DNA of 64,000 nt, taken from Rhizobium sp. P32RR-XVIII (GTDB taxonomy: Bacteria; Pseudomonadota; Alphaproteobacteria; Rhizobiales; Rhizobiaceae). The notes below the pieces were generated by a model, which saw only the letters and a list, made by a program, of their open reading frames with translations, made no database searches and was not told the DNA's origin. The stretch lies in NCBI RefSeq assembly GCF_012641395.1, contig NZ_JABAIH010000001.1:124001-188000 (forward strand), read 5' to 3'. The position numbers were made by a program, and so were the translations under genes. Numbering within the stretch: position 1 is the stretch's first letter; every line of letters begins with the position of its first letter. This document shows positions 53,879 through 62,205 of the stretch, piece by piece.

Positions 53879-54400
53879 ATGACCGTCATTCGTTTTCTCG
53901 ATGCACAGCAGGCTCGCGCGGCAATCCCCGACTTATGCGAGATACTCGCCGATTGCGTGGAAGGCGGCGCGTCCGTCGGCTTCATGCAGCCTTACACGGC
54001 GGCGGACGCGGAGCCTTACTGGCGAAGCGTCGCCGAAGCCGTGGAGGCAGGCGTCAATCTGCTGGCGGTGGCGGAAGTCGACGGAAGGATCGTCGGAACG
54101 GTACAGGTCGGCTTTGCCTCCATGCCGAACCAACCGCATCGTGGCGATTTGAAGAAACTGCTCGTGCATCGCTCGGCGCGCGGTAAAGGCCTGGCGCGGC
54201 TGTTGATGGAGGCAATCGAACGTGAAGCCGCACGACACGGCAAGCACCTCCTTGTGCTCGACACGGCAACCGGCAGCGACGCGGAGGCGATCTATCCGCG
54301 CCTCGGATGGGAGAAGGCCGGTGTCATCCCGGATTACGCGATGTGGCCGGAGGGCGGCTATTGCGCCACCACGCTGTTCTACAAGCGCACCGCTGCTTGA
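53879..54400 (+). CDS. GNAT-family N-acetyltransferase
   Basis: A 173-residue acetyltransferase. The acetyl-CoA-binding motif A reads LKKLLVHRSARGKGLARLLMEAIEREA, and motif B is YPRLGWEKAGVIPDYAM. The ending WPEGGYCATTLFYKR is typical of phosphinothricin- or amine-type acetyltransferases. CAGGAG precedes the ATG. Flanked by a PuuR-like regulator and an acetylpolyamine-amidohydrolase-like gene, it might acetylate an amine, but the substrate is unproven. Confidence 0.88.
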   Translation: MTVIRFLDAQQARAAIPDLCEILADCVEGGASVGFMQPYTAADAEPYWRSVAEAVEAGVNLLAVAEVDGRIVGTVQVGFASMPNQPHRGDLKKLLVHRSARGKGLARLLMEAIEREAARHGKHLLVLDTATGSDAEAIYPRLGWEKAGVIPDYAMWPEGGYCATTLFYKRTAA

Positions 54401-54463
54401 GCCATTGACAAGGACTGCACCCGCCACGCCTTATCCGGACAAAACAAATCAGGGAGCACGGCG

Positions 54464-55489
54464 ATGCGCGTTATCTATTCCGAAGACCACAAGCTGCGCG
54501 ATGCGAAGACCGAGCTGTATAACGGACAGCTGGTGACGCCGTTCGAAGGCCCGTTCCGCGCCGAGTGGATATTGGAAGCGGTGAAGCAGGCCGGCTTTTC
54601 GGATGTGGTGGCGCCGGAGCGGCATGGTCTGGAAACGGCTCTCAAAGTACATGATGCCGGCTATCTCGATTTCCTGTCCAAGGCCTGGGACATGTGGAAA
54701 GCGACGGGTGCCGAGGGTGAGGCAATTCCCACATCCTTCCCTGTTCGCCGTTCGACCTTGCGCAGGCCGAACGATATCGATGCACTGCTTGGCTACTATG
54801 CGAATGCGGCGGAGACGGCGATTACGGATGGCACCTATCAGGCGGCGATTGCCTCGATGCAGTGCGCGGTCACCGGCGCTGACTGGCTGAACGCCGGCAA
54901 CCGCTTCGCCTTCTCGCTTTGCCGCCCGCCCGGCCACCACGCAGGCATCGATCTTTTCGGCGGCTATTGCTTCATCAACAACGCCGCCGTCGCGGCGCAG
55001 CGCCTGCTGGACCTGGGGGCGAAGAAGGTCGCGGTCCTCGATGTCGACTTCCATCACGGCAACGGCACGCAGGACATCACCTATCGCCGCGGTGATATCT
55101 TCTTCGCTTCGCTGCACGGCGAGCCCGCCGATGCCTTTCCCTATTTCTGGGGCTATGCCGATGAAACGGGCGAGGGCGAAGGGGAAGGCTGCAACGCCAA
55201 CTATCCGCTGCCGCGCGGCACGCTCTGGAGCGAGTGGGCGGCCGCGCTGCAGGATTCGCTGTCCCGCACCAAGGCATTTGGAGCCGAAGCGATCGTCGTT
55301 TCGCTCGGCGTCGACACGTTCGAGCGCGATCCGATCTCGTTCTTCAAGCTGAATTCCGACGACTTCACCCGCATGGGTACAGTGATTGCCAAGGCGGGTC
55401 TCCCGGTTCTGACCTGCATGGAAGGGGGCTACGGCGTGCCGGAAATCGGGCTCAATGTCGCCAACGTGCTGAAGGGGCTGGAGGCTTAA
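54464..55489 (+). CDS. Histone deacetylase-superfamily amidohydrolase (acetylpolyamine type)
   Basis: A 341-residue zinc deacetylase. The tandem active-site His pair is in RPPGHHAG, followed by GGYCFINNAAVAA. Zinc ligands are in VLDVDFHHGNGTQD, and the third Asp is in SLGVDTFERDP. MEGGYGVPEIG closes the pocket with its Tyr. The N-terminal layout (MRVIYSEDHKLRD, then PFEGP) fits bacterial acetylpolyamine amidohydrolases. It probably removes acetyl groups from polyamines or related amides. Confidence 0.9.
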   Translation: MRVIYSEDHKLRDAKTELYNGQLVTPFEGPFRAEWILEAVKQAGFSDVVAPERHGLETALKVHDAGYLDFLSKAWDMWKATGAEGEAIPTSFPVRRSTLRRPNDIDALLGYYANAAETAITDGTYQAAIASMQCAVTGADWLNAGNRFAFSLCRPPGHHAGIDLFGGYCFINNAAVAAQRLLDLGAKKVAVLDVDFHHGNGTQDITYRRGDIFFASLHGEPADAFPYFWGYADETGEGEGEGCNANYPLPRGTLWSEWAAALQDSLSRTKAFGAEAIVVSLGVDTFERDPISFFKLNSDDFTRMGTVIAKAGLPVLTCMEGGYGVPEIGLNVANVLKGLEA

Positions 55490-55504
55490 AGGCTGGCTCT
55501 CACA

Positions 55505-56059
55505 GTGGAAGACGAAATCCAGCAATCGGACGCTCCGACGCCGCGCATGCTCTCCTGGGCACGCAACTCGACGATTTATCGTCTCGAACGCCGCATGATG
55601 ACCGAAAAGCAGCTTTTCGATGCGATTACGCGAAAGGCCAAGCAGAAGTTCGAAGACATCAGCCAGGCGCAGTTGAAGGCGCTTGCCGATTCGGCTGTCA
55701 AATTCGCTTACGATCAGCAGGCTCTTGACGACGTGGCTTATGCGGCGGTGAGCACCCGCTCGGCCGTGCGTGGCGGCAAGTCGAAACGGATCATCGCGCA
55801 GAAGCTCTCCCTGAAGGGGGTGGCGACCGATATCGTCGAGACCGCACTCGAGCATGCCGATGATTTGTTCGCCGCCGTCATCTTCGCCCGCAAGCGCGCT
55901 TTTGGGCCGTACCGGCGCGGCGAGCTCGATGAGACGCGAAAGGCCAAGGAGCTCTCAGCCTTCGCCCGGAACGGCTTCAGCTTCGAAATCGGCAAGAAGG
56001 TCTTTGCCATGAGCCTCGACGAAGCGGATGAGGTGCTCGAAGCCAGGCGAGCGCTTTAG
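55505..56059 (+). CDS. recX: Regulatory protein RecX
   Basis: A 184-residue, mostly helical RecX-family protein. RecX limits RecA filament growth. Family features are RRMMTEKQLFDAITRKAK in the first helix repeat, AVRGGKSKRIIAQKLSLKGV in the centre and ARKRAFGPYRR near the end. It starts at a GTG (55505), 16 bp after the deacetylase stop. recA is not in the window, so it is not in the classic recA-recX pair. Confidence 0.85.
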   Translation: MEDEIQQSDAPTPRMLSWARNSTIYRLERRMMTEKQLFDAITRKAKQKFEDISQAQLKALADSAVKFAYDQQALDDVAYAAVSTRSAVRGGKSKRIIAQKLSLKGVATDIVETALEHADDLFAAVIFARKRAFGPYRRGELDETRKAKELSAFARNGFSFEIGKKVFAMSLDEADEVLEARRAL

Positions 56060-56159
56060 CGTCTTCCGTCATCAAGGCTGCTTATGCCCGGATCACAAGT
56101 TTGCATTTGCCGCCTTGGTGTCGCGGCCATATCAATGGCGCAAATTTCGGAACGGGCAA

Positions 56160-57071
56160 ATGGACCAGAAGACGTGCGAACCAGCGGCGAACGCAAGTGC
56201 TGCGGCGCTGACTGCAGCGGCACCCGCATTGTCCGGCGGTGTTGCCGGCGGCGCGCTGATGTGCCTGCTGTCGATGTCGTCCGTTCAGTTCGGCGCGGCA
56301 TTCTCCTCTGGCGCGATCGCGGCTTACGGAGCTGCCGGTGCGTCCTGGTTGCGGCTTGCTTTCGCCGCCGTCATTCTTGCGATCGTCGTCCGTCCGCCGC
56401 TGCTTCGCTACAGCCGCGAGCAGTGGATCGGCGCATTGGTCCTCGGCACGACGACGGCGCTGATGACCATATCCTTTTTCGCCGCGATCGAGCGGATTCC
56501 TTTGGGACTTGCTGTCGCGATCGATTTCCTCGGCCCGCTTTCGGTCGCGACATTCGGTTACGGCCTGACCCGCCGCCTTGTGTGGCCGGCGATCGCCGCG
56601 GCGGGCGTTCTCTTCCTTGCCTATGATGGAGAGGAATGGGTAGGCAATCTGCCGGGTGTGCTCTTCGCCTTTGGTGCCGGCACAGGCTGGGCCTGCTATA
56701 TCCTGTTGACGAAGAAAGTCGGAGCGGCGTTCAAGGGGTTGGAAGGCCTGTCGATTTCGCTGGTCGTCGCAGCGGTTGTGGCAACACCTTTCGGCTTTGC
56801 CGGTGCCGTCCCGAATCTTGATGGCTACGGTCTTATCGAGATGGCGGGCCTGGCGATCCTGGTTCCGCTCCTGCCATACACGTTGGAAATGATCGCGCTC
56901 AGGCGGATGACGACGGCCTCCTTTGGCATCCTCATGAGCCTGGAACCGGCCATCGGCGCGCTCGCGGGCTTCCTCATCCTGGCGCAGGCCATGACGCTGT
57001 TGCAGATGCTCGGCACCGCTCTCGTGGTTGCAGCAAGCGCAGGTGCGACCTTCTCGGCGGAAAAAGCTTGA
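56160..57071 (+). CDS. EamA-family (DMT) transporter, RhtA-like
   Basis: About 303 residues with ten membrane segments in two EamA halves. Recognisable parts are SSVQFGAAFSSGAIAAYGAAGASWLRLAFAAVIL near the start, FFAAIERIPLGLAVAIDFLGPLSVA in the first half, and TTASFGILMSLEPAIGALAGFLILAQ in the second. RhtA-like members export threonine, homoserine or related metabolites. The ATG at 56160 has only a weak ribosome site. Confidence 0.88.
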   Translation: MDQKTCEPAANASAAALTAAAPALSGGVAGGALMCLLSMSSVQFGAAFSSGAIAAYGAAGASWLRLAFAAVILAIVVRPPLLRYSREQWIGALVLGTTTALMTISFFAAIERIPLGLAVAIDFLGPLSVATFGYGLTRRLVWPAIAAAGVLFLAYDGEEWVGNLPGVLFAFGAGTGWACYILLTKKVGAAFKGLEGLSISLVVAAVVATPFGFAGAVPNLDGYGLIEMAGLAILVPLLPYTLEMIALRRMTTASFGILMSLEPAIGALAGFLILAQAMTLLQMLGTALVVAASAGATFSAEKA

Positions 57072-57072
57072 A

Positions 57073-57540
57073 TTAAACGGGCTTGCGCGCCGGATCGTCG
57101 AGTGCCGGGTTGTAGAACAGGGATAGTGTCAGGCTTTTGGCGATGCGTTCCGCCGTTGCCATGAACCACGCCTTTGCCTCGCCGTTGGGGGCAATATCGT
57201 CGAGGGTTGCGGCGAATAGCTCCAGCCATTGCGGGAAGAGCCCTGGTGTGATGTTGGCGACACCGAGATGCGCCTGGACCGGCTTGCCGCCGTAGGCGCC
57301 GCTGCGGAAGGCGACCGACGACCAGAAACTCTTCATCTTCGCCATATGCTCCGGCCAGCGGCCGGCGAGCCTCGCATCGAAAACCGGACCGAGTTCGGGA
57401 TGCGCAAGGACACGGCCGTAAAAGGTCTCAACCAGCCTGTCGATGAAGGCGTGATCGATCTCCATGGCTTTCATTTCCGCTTCCGCGCGCTCGCGGATTG
57501 CGGCGACATGCGCCGCCCGTCCCTGTAGTTCATGATTCAT
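57073..57540 (-). CDS. Group III truncated haemoglobin
   Basis: A 155-residue haem protein. The B-C region reads VETFYGRVLAHPELGPVFDARLAGRWPEHMAKMKSFWSSVAF, and the F-helix haem-binding His is in VQAHLGV. The distal pocket Phe/Tyr (TFYGRVL) and Trp (PQWLELF) fit group III. These proteins bind O2 or NO; in rhizobia a role in NO handling is plausible but not shown. It converges with the EamA gene, with only 1 bp between their ends. Confidence 0.88.
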   Translation of the reverse strand: MNHELQGRAAHVAAIRERAEAEMKAMEIDHAFIDRLVETFYGRVLAHPELGPVFDARLAGRWPEHMAKMKSFWSSVAFRSGAYGGKPVQAHLGVANITPGLFPQWLELFAATLDDIAPNGEAKAWFMATAERIAKSLTLSLFYNPALDDPARKPV

Positions 57541-57680
57541 ATCTAACCCCGGCTTCGCCGCCTCTTACGGCGAACCCCATATAGGCATCCGCTGCTTCTA
57601 GCCAAAGGGGCAATTCGTCTCGCGGCAATCTGTTACATCAGCTGCCAGCGTCCTTGACGCTTTGCAGCGCACTCTTTAGA

Positions 57681-57697
57681 TTTAGAATTATTCTAAA
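57681..57697 (+). promoter_or_regulatory. Iron control element (Irr box) in the mbfA promoter
   Basis: TTTAGAA-TTA-TTCTAAA is a perfect 7-bp inverted repeat with a 3-base centre, the known ICE motif bound by the iron-response regulator Irr in rhizobia, Agrobacterium and Bradyrhizobium. It ends 13 bp before the ATG. Irr bound here would repress transcription under low iron, in keeping with an iron exporter gene. Confidence 0.85.
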
Positions 57698-57710
57698 ATG
57701 GAGTTTCGTC

Positions 57711-58694
57711 ATGCTGCCCCGGTTTTTCAGATCATCCAAACGTTCATTCAAGTCATTGTCGGAGCAGGAAATCCTGGCGCTTGCAATCGCATCCGAAGAG
57801 GACGACGCCCGCATCTATCTCGCTTACGCCGACCAGTTGAAGGCGGCCTATCCCGCTTCGGCTAAAGTTTTCGAGGACATGGCGGAGGTCGAGGACACGC
57901 ATCGAAAGTCGCTGATCGAGCTCCATCGGCAGCGCTTCGGCGAGCGCATTCCGCTCATTCGCCGCGAGCATGTCAACGGCTTCTATGAGCGCAAACCGGA
58001 TTGGCTGCGCGCCAACCTGTCGCTGGAAGCCATGCGGCAGGAAACGGAAGCGATGGAGGAGCAGGCCTATCGCTTCTATGTCGAGGCGGCAAAGCAGACC
58101 TCGGACGCCTCGACGCGCCAGCTGCTCGGCGATCTGGCGCTTGCTGAACAAGGCCATGAAGACATTGCCAAAATGCTGGGCGATAAACATACGCCGGAGG
58201 ACGTCAAGCATGCGGAAGACGAAACGGCGCGGCGGCAATTCGTGCTCACTTATGTGCAGCCCGGTCTTGCGGGGCTGATGGATGGTTCCGTCTCGACGCT
58301 GGCTCCGATCTTCGCGGCCGCCTTTGCGACGCAGGACACGTGGCAGACCTTCCTGGTTGGCCTCTCAGCCTCGGTAGGCGCGGGTATCTCCATGGGCTTT
58401 ACGGAAGCTGCACATGACGACGGCAAGATTTCAGGCCGTGGCTCGCCGATCAAGCGCGGTCTCGCATGCGGCGTCATGACCGCGCTTGGGGGGCTCGGTC
58501 ATGCGCTCCCCTATCTCATTCCACAATTCTGGACCGCGACGATCACGGCAGCCGTCATCGTCTTTTTCGAACTATGGGCGATCGCTTTCATCCAGAACAG
58601 ATATATGGAAACGCCATTCCTGCGCGCTGCCTTCCAGGTGGTGGTAGGCGGCGGTTTGGTGCTCGCTGCCGGCATCCTGATCGGCAATGGGTGA
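57711..58694 (+). CDS. mbfA: Membrane-bound ferritin A (iron exporter)
   Basis: About 327 residues. An N-terminal ferritin-like di-iron domain (residues about 15-165) has ligand helices IASEEDDARIYLAY, MAEVEDTHRKSLIELH, ETEAMEEQAYRFYVEA and LALAEQGHEDIA. A C-terminal Ccc1/VIT1-like membrane domain follows, with GLAGLMDGSVSTLAPIFAAAFAT and about five segments. The protein exports iron from the cytoplasm and protects against iron and peroxide stress in related bacteria. The ATG at 57711 lies just after the ICE. Confidence 0.93.
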   Translation: MLPRFFRSSKRSFKSLSEQEILALAIASEEDDARIYLAYADQLKAAYPASAKVFEDMAEVEDTHRKSLIELHRQRFGERIPLIRREHVNGFYERKPDWLRANLSLEAMRQETEAMEEQAYRFYVEAAKQTSDASTRQLLGDLALAEQGHEDIAKMLGDKHTPEDVKHAEDETARRQFVLTYVQPGLAGLMDGSVSTLAPIFAAAFATQDTWQTFLVGLSASVGAGISMGFTEAAHDDGKISGRGSPIKRGLACGVMTALGGLGHALPYLIPQFWTATITAAVIVFFELWAIAFIQNRYMETPFLRAAFQVVVGGGLVLAAGILIGNG

Positions 58695-58765
58695 GCGCAG
58701 TCCTATCCGCCTCCCTCACTCCTGTGACAAGCACAGGAAGAGGACCCAGGAGCAACGCCTCAAAC

Positions 58766-58794
58766 AAAAAGGCCGGCATCGAGCCGGCCTTTTT
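58766..58794. terminator. Bidirectional rho-independent terminator
   Basis: AAAAAGGCCGGC (58766-58777) and GCCGGCCTTTTT (58783-58794) pair perfectly around ATCGA. It has A-rich and T-rich flanks, so it works on both strands. It sits between the convergent mbfA and cysteine-peptidase genes. Confidence 0.95.
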
Positions 58795-58814
58795 CATTCG
58801 AATGACGAGATTTC

Positions 58815-59414
58815 CTATCTCAGAGCGCCGACCAGAACGTCGCGGCCGTTTTCGATGGTTACCCAGCGGCCGGCATTGTAGCTCGACTGCCGCTTGATGA
58901 AGGAATAGGGCGTATCGAACCAGGGCTTCACAGTGGAAGCGAGATTGTCGAGGAGGAAGTCGCCTTCGCCCGTGCGCAGCGTCAGCACGGCGTGACCTTC
59001 GCCATCCGGCTTGCGCACCACGGTCATCAGAAGGTTCGCCGGCTCAAAGCCGCGCTGAATCAGGATGCGGCGCTTCAAGAGCGCGAAGTCTTCACAGTCG
59101 CCCGCCGTTGTCGGATAGGCCCAGACTTCGTCCTTGCCGTAGATTTCCTTGTCGGTCATCGGGGTGATGGTGTTGTTGACGGTAGAATTGACGGAGCGGA
59201 CGAGAGCCCACTTGGCATCAGTCATTTCCATCGGCGCCGCATTGCGGTCGGCGCCGCATTCAGCACGGTGAACATGGCAGAAATCATAATGGCCGATGGG
59301 CTGCGAGGTGGCGCCGCCGGTGACCATCGAGAGATTTTTGGTTGGGGCCGGTAAGGCGGCCGAAGACATCGCAAAGGTGGCCATCATGGCCACCAGGTAA
59401 CCCTTGATCCGCAC
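58815..59414 (-). CDS. Transglutaminase-like cysteine peptidase (BTLCP), secreted
   Basis: A 199-residue protein with a signal peptide (cleaved near ALPAP) and a bacterial transglutaminase-like cysteine peptidase domain. The catalytic Cys is in TAGDCEDFALLKR, the His in GEGHAVLTLRT and the Asp in DFLLDNLAS. LapG-type members of this clan cut surface adhesins; this Rhizobiales subgroup is uncharacterised. It starts at a GTG (59414) behind AAGGAATAGGG. A perfect CtrA box lies 30 bp upstream. Confidence 0.88.
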   Translation of the reverse strand: MRIKGYLVAMMATFAMSSAALPAPTKNLSMVTGGATSQPIGHYDFCHVHRAECGADRNAAPMEMTDAKWALVRSVNSTVNNTITPMTDKEIYGKDEVWAYPTTAGDCEDFALLKRRILIQRGFEPANLLMTVVRKPDGEGHAVLTLRTGEGDFLLDNLASTVKPWFDTPYSFIKRQSSYNAGRWVTIENGRDVLVGALR

Positions 59415-59443
59415 GCCCTATTCCTTGCATCGCCCTTTAATTC

Positions 59444-59459
59444 TTAACAAAGAGTTAAC
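59444..59459 (-). promoter_or_regulatory. Perfect CtrA-type box ahead of the cysteine peptidase gene
   Basis: TTAA-CAAAGAG-TTAAC matches the CtrA consensus TTAA-N7-TTAAC exactly. It is centred about 38 bp upstream of the GTG start of the minus-strand gene and lies in its leader or core promoter. No other gene is near on the plus strand, so the peptidase gene is the natural target. Confidence 0.55.
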
Positions 59460-59592
59460 GGACGGGGGCTTGAGGTGTCAATCCTTAGGATCGTGCGACT
59501 CATTGACATGGTTAAAATGGCACACAAACCTGAGTTTGCGGCCTATATTCAACTTCGAAGCGCTTGTTGAAGCGGCTGATGGCGATTTTGGG

Positions 59593-60393
59593 TTAACGAA
59601 TAAGGCCTTTGACCGCAGACAGCATCCGCTCAATATCCTGCGGCCGGGAAAGCCGATGGTCGCCGTCGCGAATGAATGTCAGCACAACATCATCGGCAGG
59701 CAGGTGTTCGGTCAGCTTAAGGGCGTGGGAGTAGGGGACGTCCGCGTCTTTCATTCCCTGCAGAATATGAACGGGGCAGCCTGTTTCGATGATCCCGGTC
59801 AGAACCCGGTTCTCACGGCCGTCCTCGAGCAGCCCACGGGTATAGATGTTCGGTTCCGGGCTGTACTCGGACTTTTCTTCGAAATAGCCTCGCTCGGCGA
59901 GCGACGCGCGGTCCTTCTTTTTGAGGTGCGGCTCGATGAGTTCAGAAGTGAAATCAGGCGCCGGTGCAATCAGGACCATGCCGTCAAGCTTCGGCGCGTT
60001 CTGCAATTTTGCGAGTTCCTGCGCCAACCGCAGGGCGATCCAGCCGCCCATCGAGGAGCCGACGAGAATGATGCTCTCCGGCTTTGCATGCAGGATGACG
60101 CCGAGCGCCTCTTCCAGCCAGCGTGAGATCGTTCCGTCGATGAATTTGCCCCCGGAAAGTCCGTGGCCCGAATAGTCGAGACGAATGCAGGCGAGTCCAA
60201 GTTCGCCGGCCAGCCGATCGAGCTCGACCGCCTTCGTGCCACTCATGTCTGACCGGTAGCCGGAGAGCCAGACGAAGGTCGTGCTCGGATTGTTCGACGT
60301 CGCCTCCCGAATGATGAAAGCAATCTTCCGCTCAGCATCGCCTTCGCCCACGGCCAGGAACTGCGGCTCGGTTGTGGAACTTGCTTCGGACAT
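59593..60393 (-). CDS. Alpha/beta hydrolase
   Basis: A 266-residue cytoplasmic hydrolase. The nucleophile elbow is LVGSSMGGWIALRLA, the acid is probably in LQGMKDADVPY, and the His is in IRDGDHRLSRPQDIERM. FVWLSGYRSDMSGTKA carries the oxyanion region. It resembles the ABHD10/serine aminopeptidase S33 group. The substrate is unknown. CAGGAG precedes the ATG. Confidence 0.88.
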   Translation of the reverse strand: MSEASSTTEPQFLAVGEGDAERKIAFIIREATSNNPSTTFVWLSGYRSDMSGTKAVELDRLAGELGLACIRLDYSGHGLSGGKFIDGTISRWLEEALGVILHAKPESIILVGSSMGGWIALRLAQELAKLQNAPKLDGMVLIAPAPDFTSELIEPHLKKKDRASLAERGYFEEKSEYSPEPNIYTRGLLEDGRENRVLTGIIETGCPVHILQGMKDADVPYSHALKLTEHLPADDVVLTFIRDGDHRLSRPQDIERMLSAVKGLIR

Positions 60394-60570
60394 TGCGGAA
60401 ACTCCTGTTGTTTTGCGCCTATAAAACAGATTCTTGACAGGCTGACAGCAGGTGATTTTTCCGCTAAAGCGTGTTAATGACTCCGTTGCAGCAATAACAA
60501 GACCTTGTTTGTGCCCCCGACGGGAGTGCTAAACTGCAGCAATCCGAAACAACTCGAGGAGAGTACGACC

Positions 60571-61107
60571 ATTCGCAGACCTTTTAAAACCGACGCGCCC
60601 GTGAAGGAAGGGCCGCGTTCGAACCGGGAAATCCGTATTCCTAAGGTTCAGTTGATTGATGCTGAAGGACAGAATTTGGGCGTGGTGCCCACCGATCAGG
60701 CCCTGAGAATGGCTGAAGAAGCCGGCCTGGACCTCGTGGAAATTTCTCCCAACGCCGAACCGCCTGTGTGCAAGATCCTCGATCTGGGCAAGCTGAAATA
60801 CGCTAACCAGAAAAAGGCCGCCGAGGCGCGCAAGAAGCAGAAGATCGTCGAAGTCAAAGAAATCAAGATGCGTCCGAACATCGACACCCATGATTATGAG
60901 GTGAAGATGAAGGCGATGGGCCGCTTCTTCGAGGACGGCGATAAGGTGAAGGTGACGCTGAAGTTCCGCGGCCGCGAAATGGCCCACCAGGAACTCGGCA
61001 TGAAGCTGCTTCAGCAGGTCAAGGCCGATACGACCGAATTTGCCAAGGTCGAGGCTGAACCGAAGCTTGAAGGCCGCCAGATGATGATGGTGCTCGCGCC
61101 GAAGTGA
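60571..61107 (+). CDS. infC: Translation initiation factor IF-3, AUU start
   Basis: A 178-residue IF-3 with both domains: the N-domain ([44 protein letters not shown] in segments), the Lys-rich linker, and the C-domain with [16 protein letters not shown] and [12 protein letters not shown] place the start at the ATT at 60571 ([10 protein letters not shown]), with GAGGAGAG 7-15 bp before it, as in most infC genes. The rare AUU start lets IF-3 repress its own translation. An upstream in-frame GTG/ATG-type start would put the ribosome site inside the gene. Confidence 0.92.
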   Translation: MRRPFKTDAPVKEGPRSNREIRIPKVQLIDAEGQNLGVVPTDQALRMAEEAGLDLVEISPNAEPPVCKILDLGKLKYANQKKAAEARKKQKIVEVKEIKMRPNIDTHDYEVKMKAMGRFFEDGDKVKVTLKFRGREMAHQELGMKLLQQVKADTTEFAKVEAEPKLEGRQMMMVLAPK

Positions 61108-61130
61108 GCGCGGTCCTCATCGATGCATCA

Positions 61131-61153
61131 AAGCCGTCCGCAAGGGCGGCTTT
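61131..61153 (+). terminator. Terminator after infC
   Basis: AGCCGTCC (61132-61139) pairs with GGGCGGCT (61144-61151), with one G-U and a GCAA tetraloop, and runs into TTTCG. It separates infC from the ribosomal protein genes, which have their own promoter. Confidence 0.7.
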
Positions 61154-61191
61154 CGTGTTTCAGTGAGGGCGAAGATTCCTTTCCCGCCCCG

Positions 61192-61220
61192 TTGCACTTT
61201 CACAGCACTGCGGGTATAAG
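61192..61220 (+). promoter_or_regulatory. Sigma-70 type promoter for rpmI-rplT
   Basis: TTGCAC (61192-61197) and TATAAG (61215-61220) are separated by 17 bp. The predicted transcript start near 61227 leaves a leader of about 180 bases before rpmI. Such leaders often hold the L20 autoregulatory site in other bacteria; here that is inference. Confidence 0.65.
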
Positions 61221-61406
61221 CGCGCGTCCGAACTGACCGGCAGGGCATGCCGTGGCAGTTTCGAATGCTTGCGGACCGGTTTCGTCACCGGAGCTGCGGA
61301 TCAACAACAAACGCTCCCGCACCTTGTTGCGACGGCCGGATGACCGGACATCGCAGGAGGGCTTTTTTGAAGAAGCGCGCAGGGAGGACAGAAACGGAGT
61401 AGCAAA

Positions 61407-61610
61407 ATGCCCAAGATGAAGACGAAGTCCTCTGCCAAGAAGCGGTTCAAGATCACCGCGACCGGCAAGGTCAAGGCTGCCGCTGCTGGCAAGCGCCATG
61501 GCATGATCAAGCGTACCAACAAGTTCATTCGCGACGCACGTGGCACGATGGTTCTCGCAGAACCCGATGGCCGCAAGGTCGTCAAGAACTACCTGCCGAA
61601 CGGTCTCTAA
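61407..61610 (+). CDS. rpmI: Large-subunit ribosomal protein bL35
   Basis: A 67-residue, strongly basic protein beginning [23 protein letters not shown], with the family segment [17 protein letters not shown]. Typical length. It is followed by rplT after 39 bp in the standard bL35-bL20 order. Confidence 0.97.
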   Translation: MPKMKTKSSAKKRFKITATGKVKAAAAGKRHGMIKRTNKFIRDARGTMVLAEPDGRKVVKNYLPNGL

Positions 61611-61649
61611 GACTATTCCGCGAACGCTTTAGATTAAGGAGATCATGAA

Positions 61650-62054
61650 ATGGCACGTGTAAAAAGAGGCGTCACCGCCCACGCCAAGCACAAGAAGGTT
61701 TTGAAGGCCGCTAAGGGCTTCTACGGCCGCCGCAAGAACACCATCCGCGCCGCGAAGGCCGCTGTCGATCGTTCCAAGCAGTACGCTTACCGCGACCGCA
61801 AGATCAACAAGCGCAACTTCCGCGCTCTCTGGATCCAGCGCATCAACGCTGCCGTCCGCGAATTCGGCCTGACCTACGGCCGCTTCATCGACGGCCTGAA
61901 CAAGGCTGGCATCGAAGTCGACCGCAAGGTTCTCTCCGACATGGCGATCCATGAGCCGGAAGCATTCGGCGCGCTGGTCGCAGCCTCCAAGAAGGCTCTC
62001 GAATACCTCAAGGAAGCCGGTACGAAGAACGAGTTTGAAGGCGCGGTCAAGTAA
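61650..62054 (+). CDS. rplT: Large-subunit ribosomal protein bL20
   Basis: A 134-residue ribosomal protein: [35 protein letters not shown] (in segments) is the rRNA-binding N-terminal extension, and [24 protein letters not shown] is the conserved core. In other bacteria bL20 represses its own operon by binding the leader. AAGGAG precedes the ATG. Confidence 0.97.
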   Translation: MARVKRGVTAHAKHKKVLKAAKGFYGRRKNTIRAAKAAVDRSKQYAYRDRKINKRNFRALWIQRINAAVREFGLTYGRFIDGLNKAGIEVDRKVLSDMAIHEPEAFGALVAASKKALEYLKEAGTKNEFEGAVK

Positions 62055-62092
62055 CCAGCGCTTCCCAGGCTTTATGCTTCAATGATTTTGGG

Positions 62093-62130
62093 AAACCCGC
62101 GCTGGTTTGGGCTGGCGCGGGTTTTTCTTT
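62093..62130 (+). terminator. Rho-independent terminator after rplT
   Basis: AAACCCGCGC (62093-62102) and GCGCGGGTTT (62115-62124) form a perfect 10-bp stem with a 12-base loop, followed by TTCTTT. It lies about 40 bp past the rplT stop codon. Confidence 0.9.
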
Positions 62131-62205
62131 CTCTGTACTCCTTTGCCCGGCCGGCGTCCGCCAGCCTCCAATTGCCCGCCTGATCCTGGACGGAAAGAAT
62201 TGACG

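Noticed and set aside
54449..55855. A 468-codon minus-strand frame opposite the deacetylase and recX genes
   Set aside because: It crosses two well-supported plus-strand genes and has no family features.
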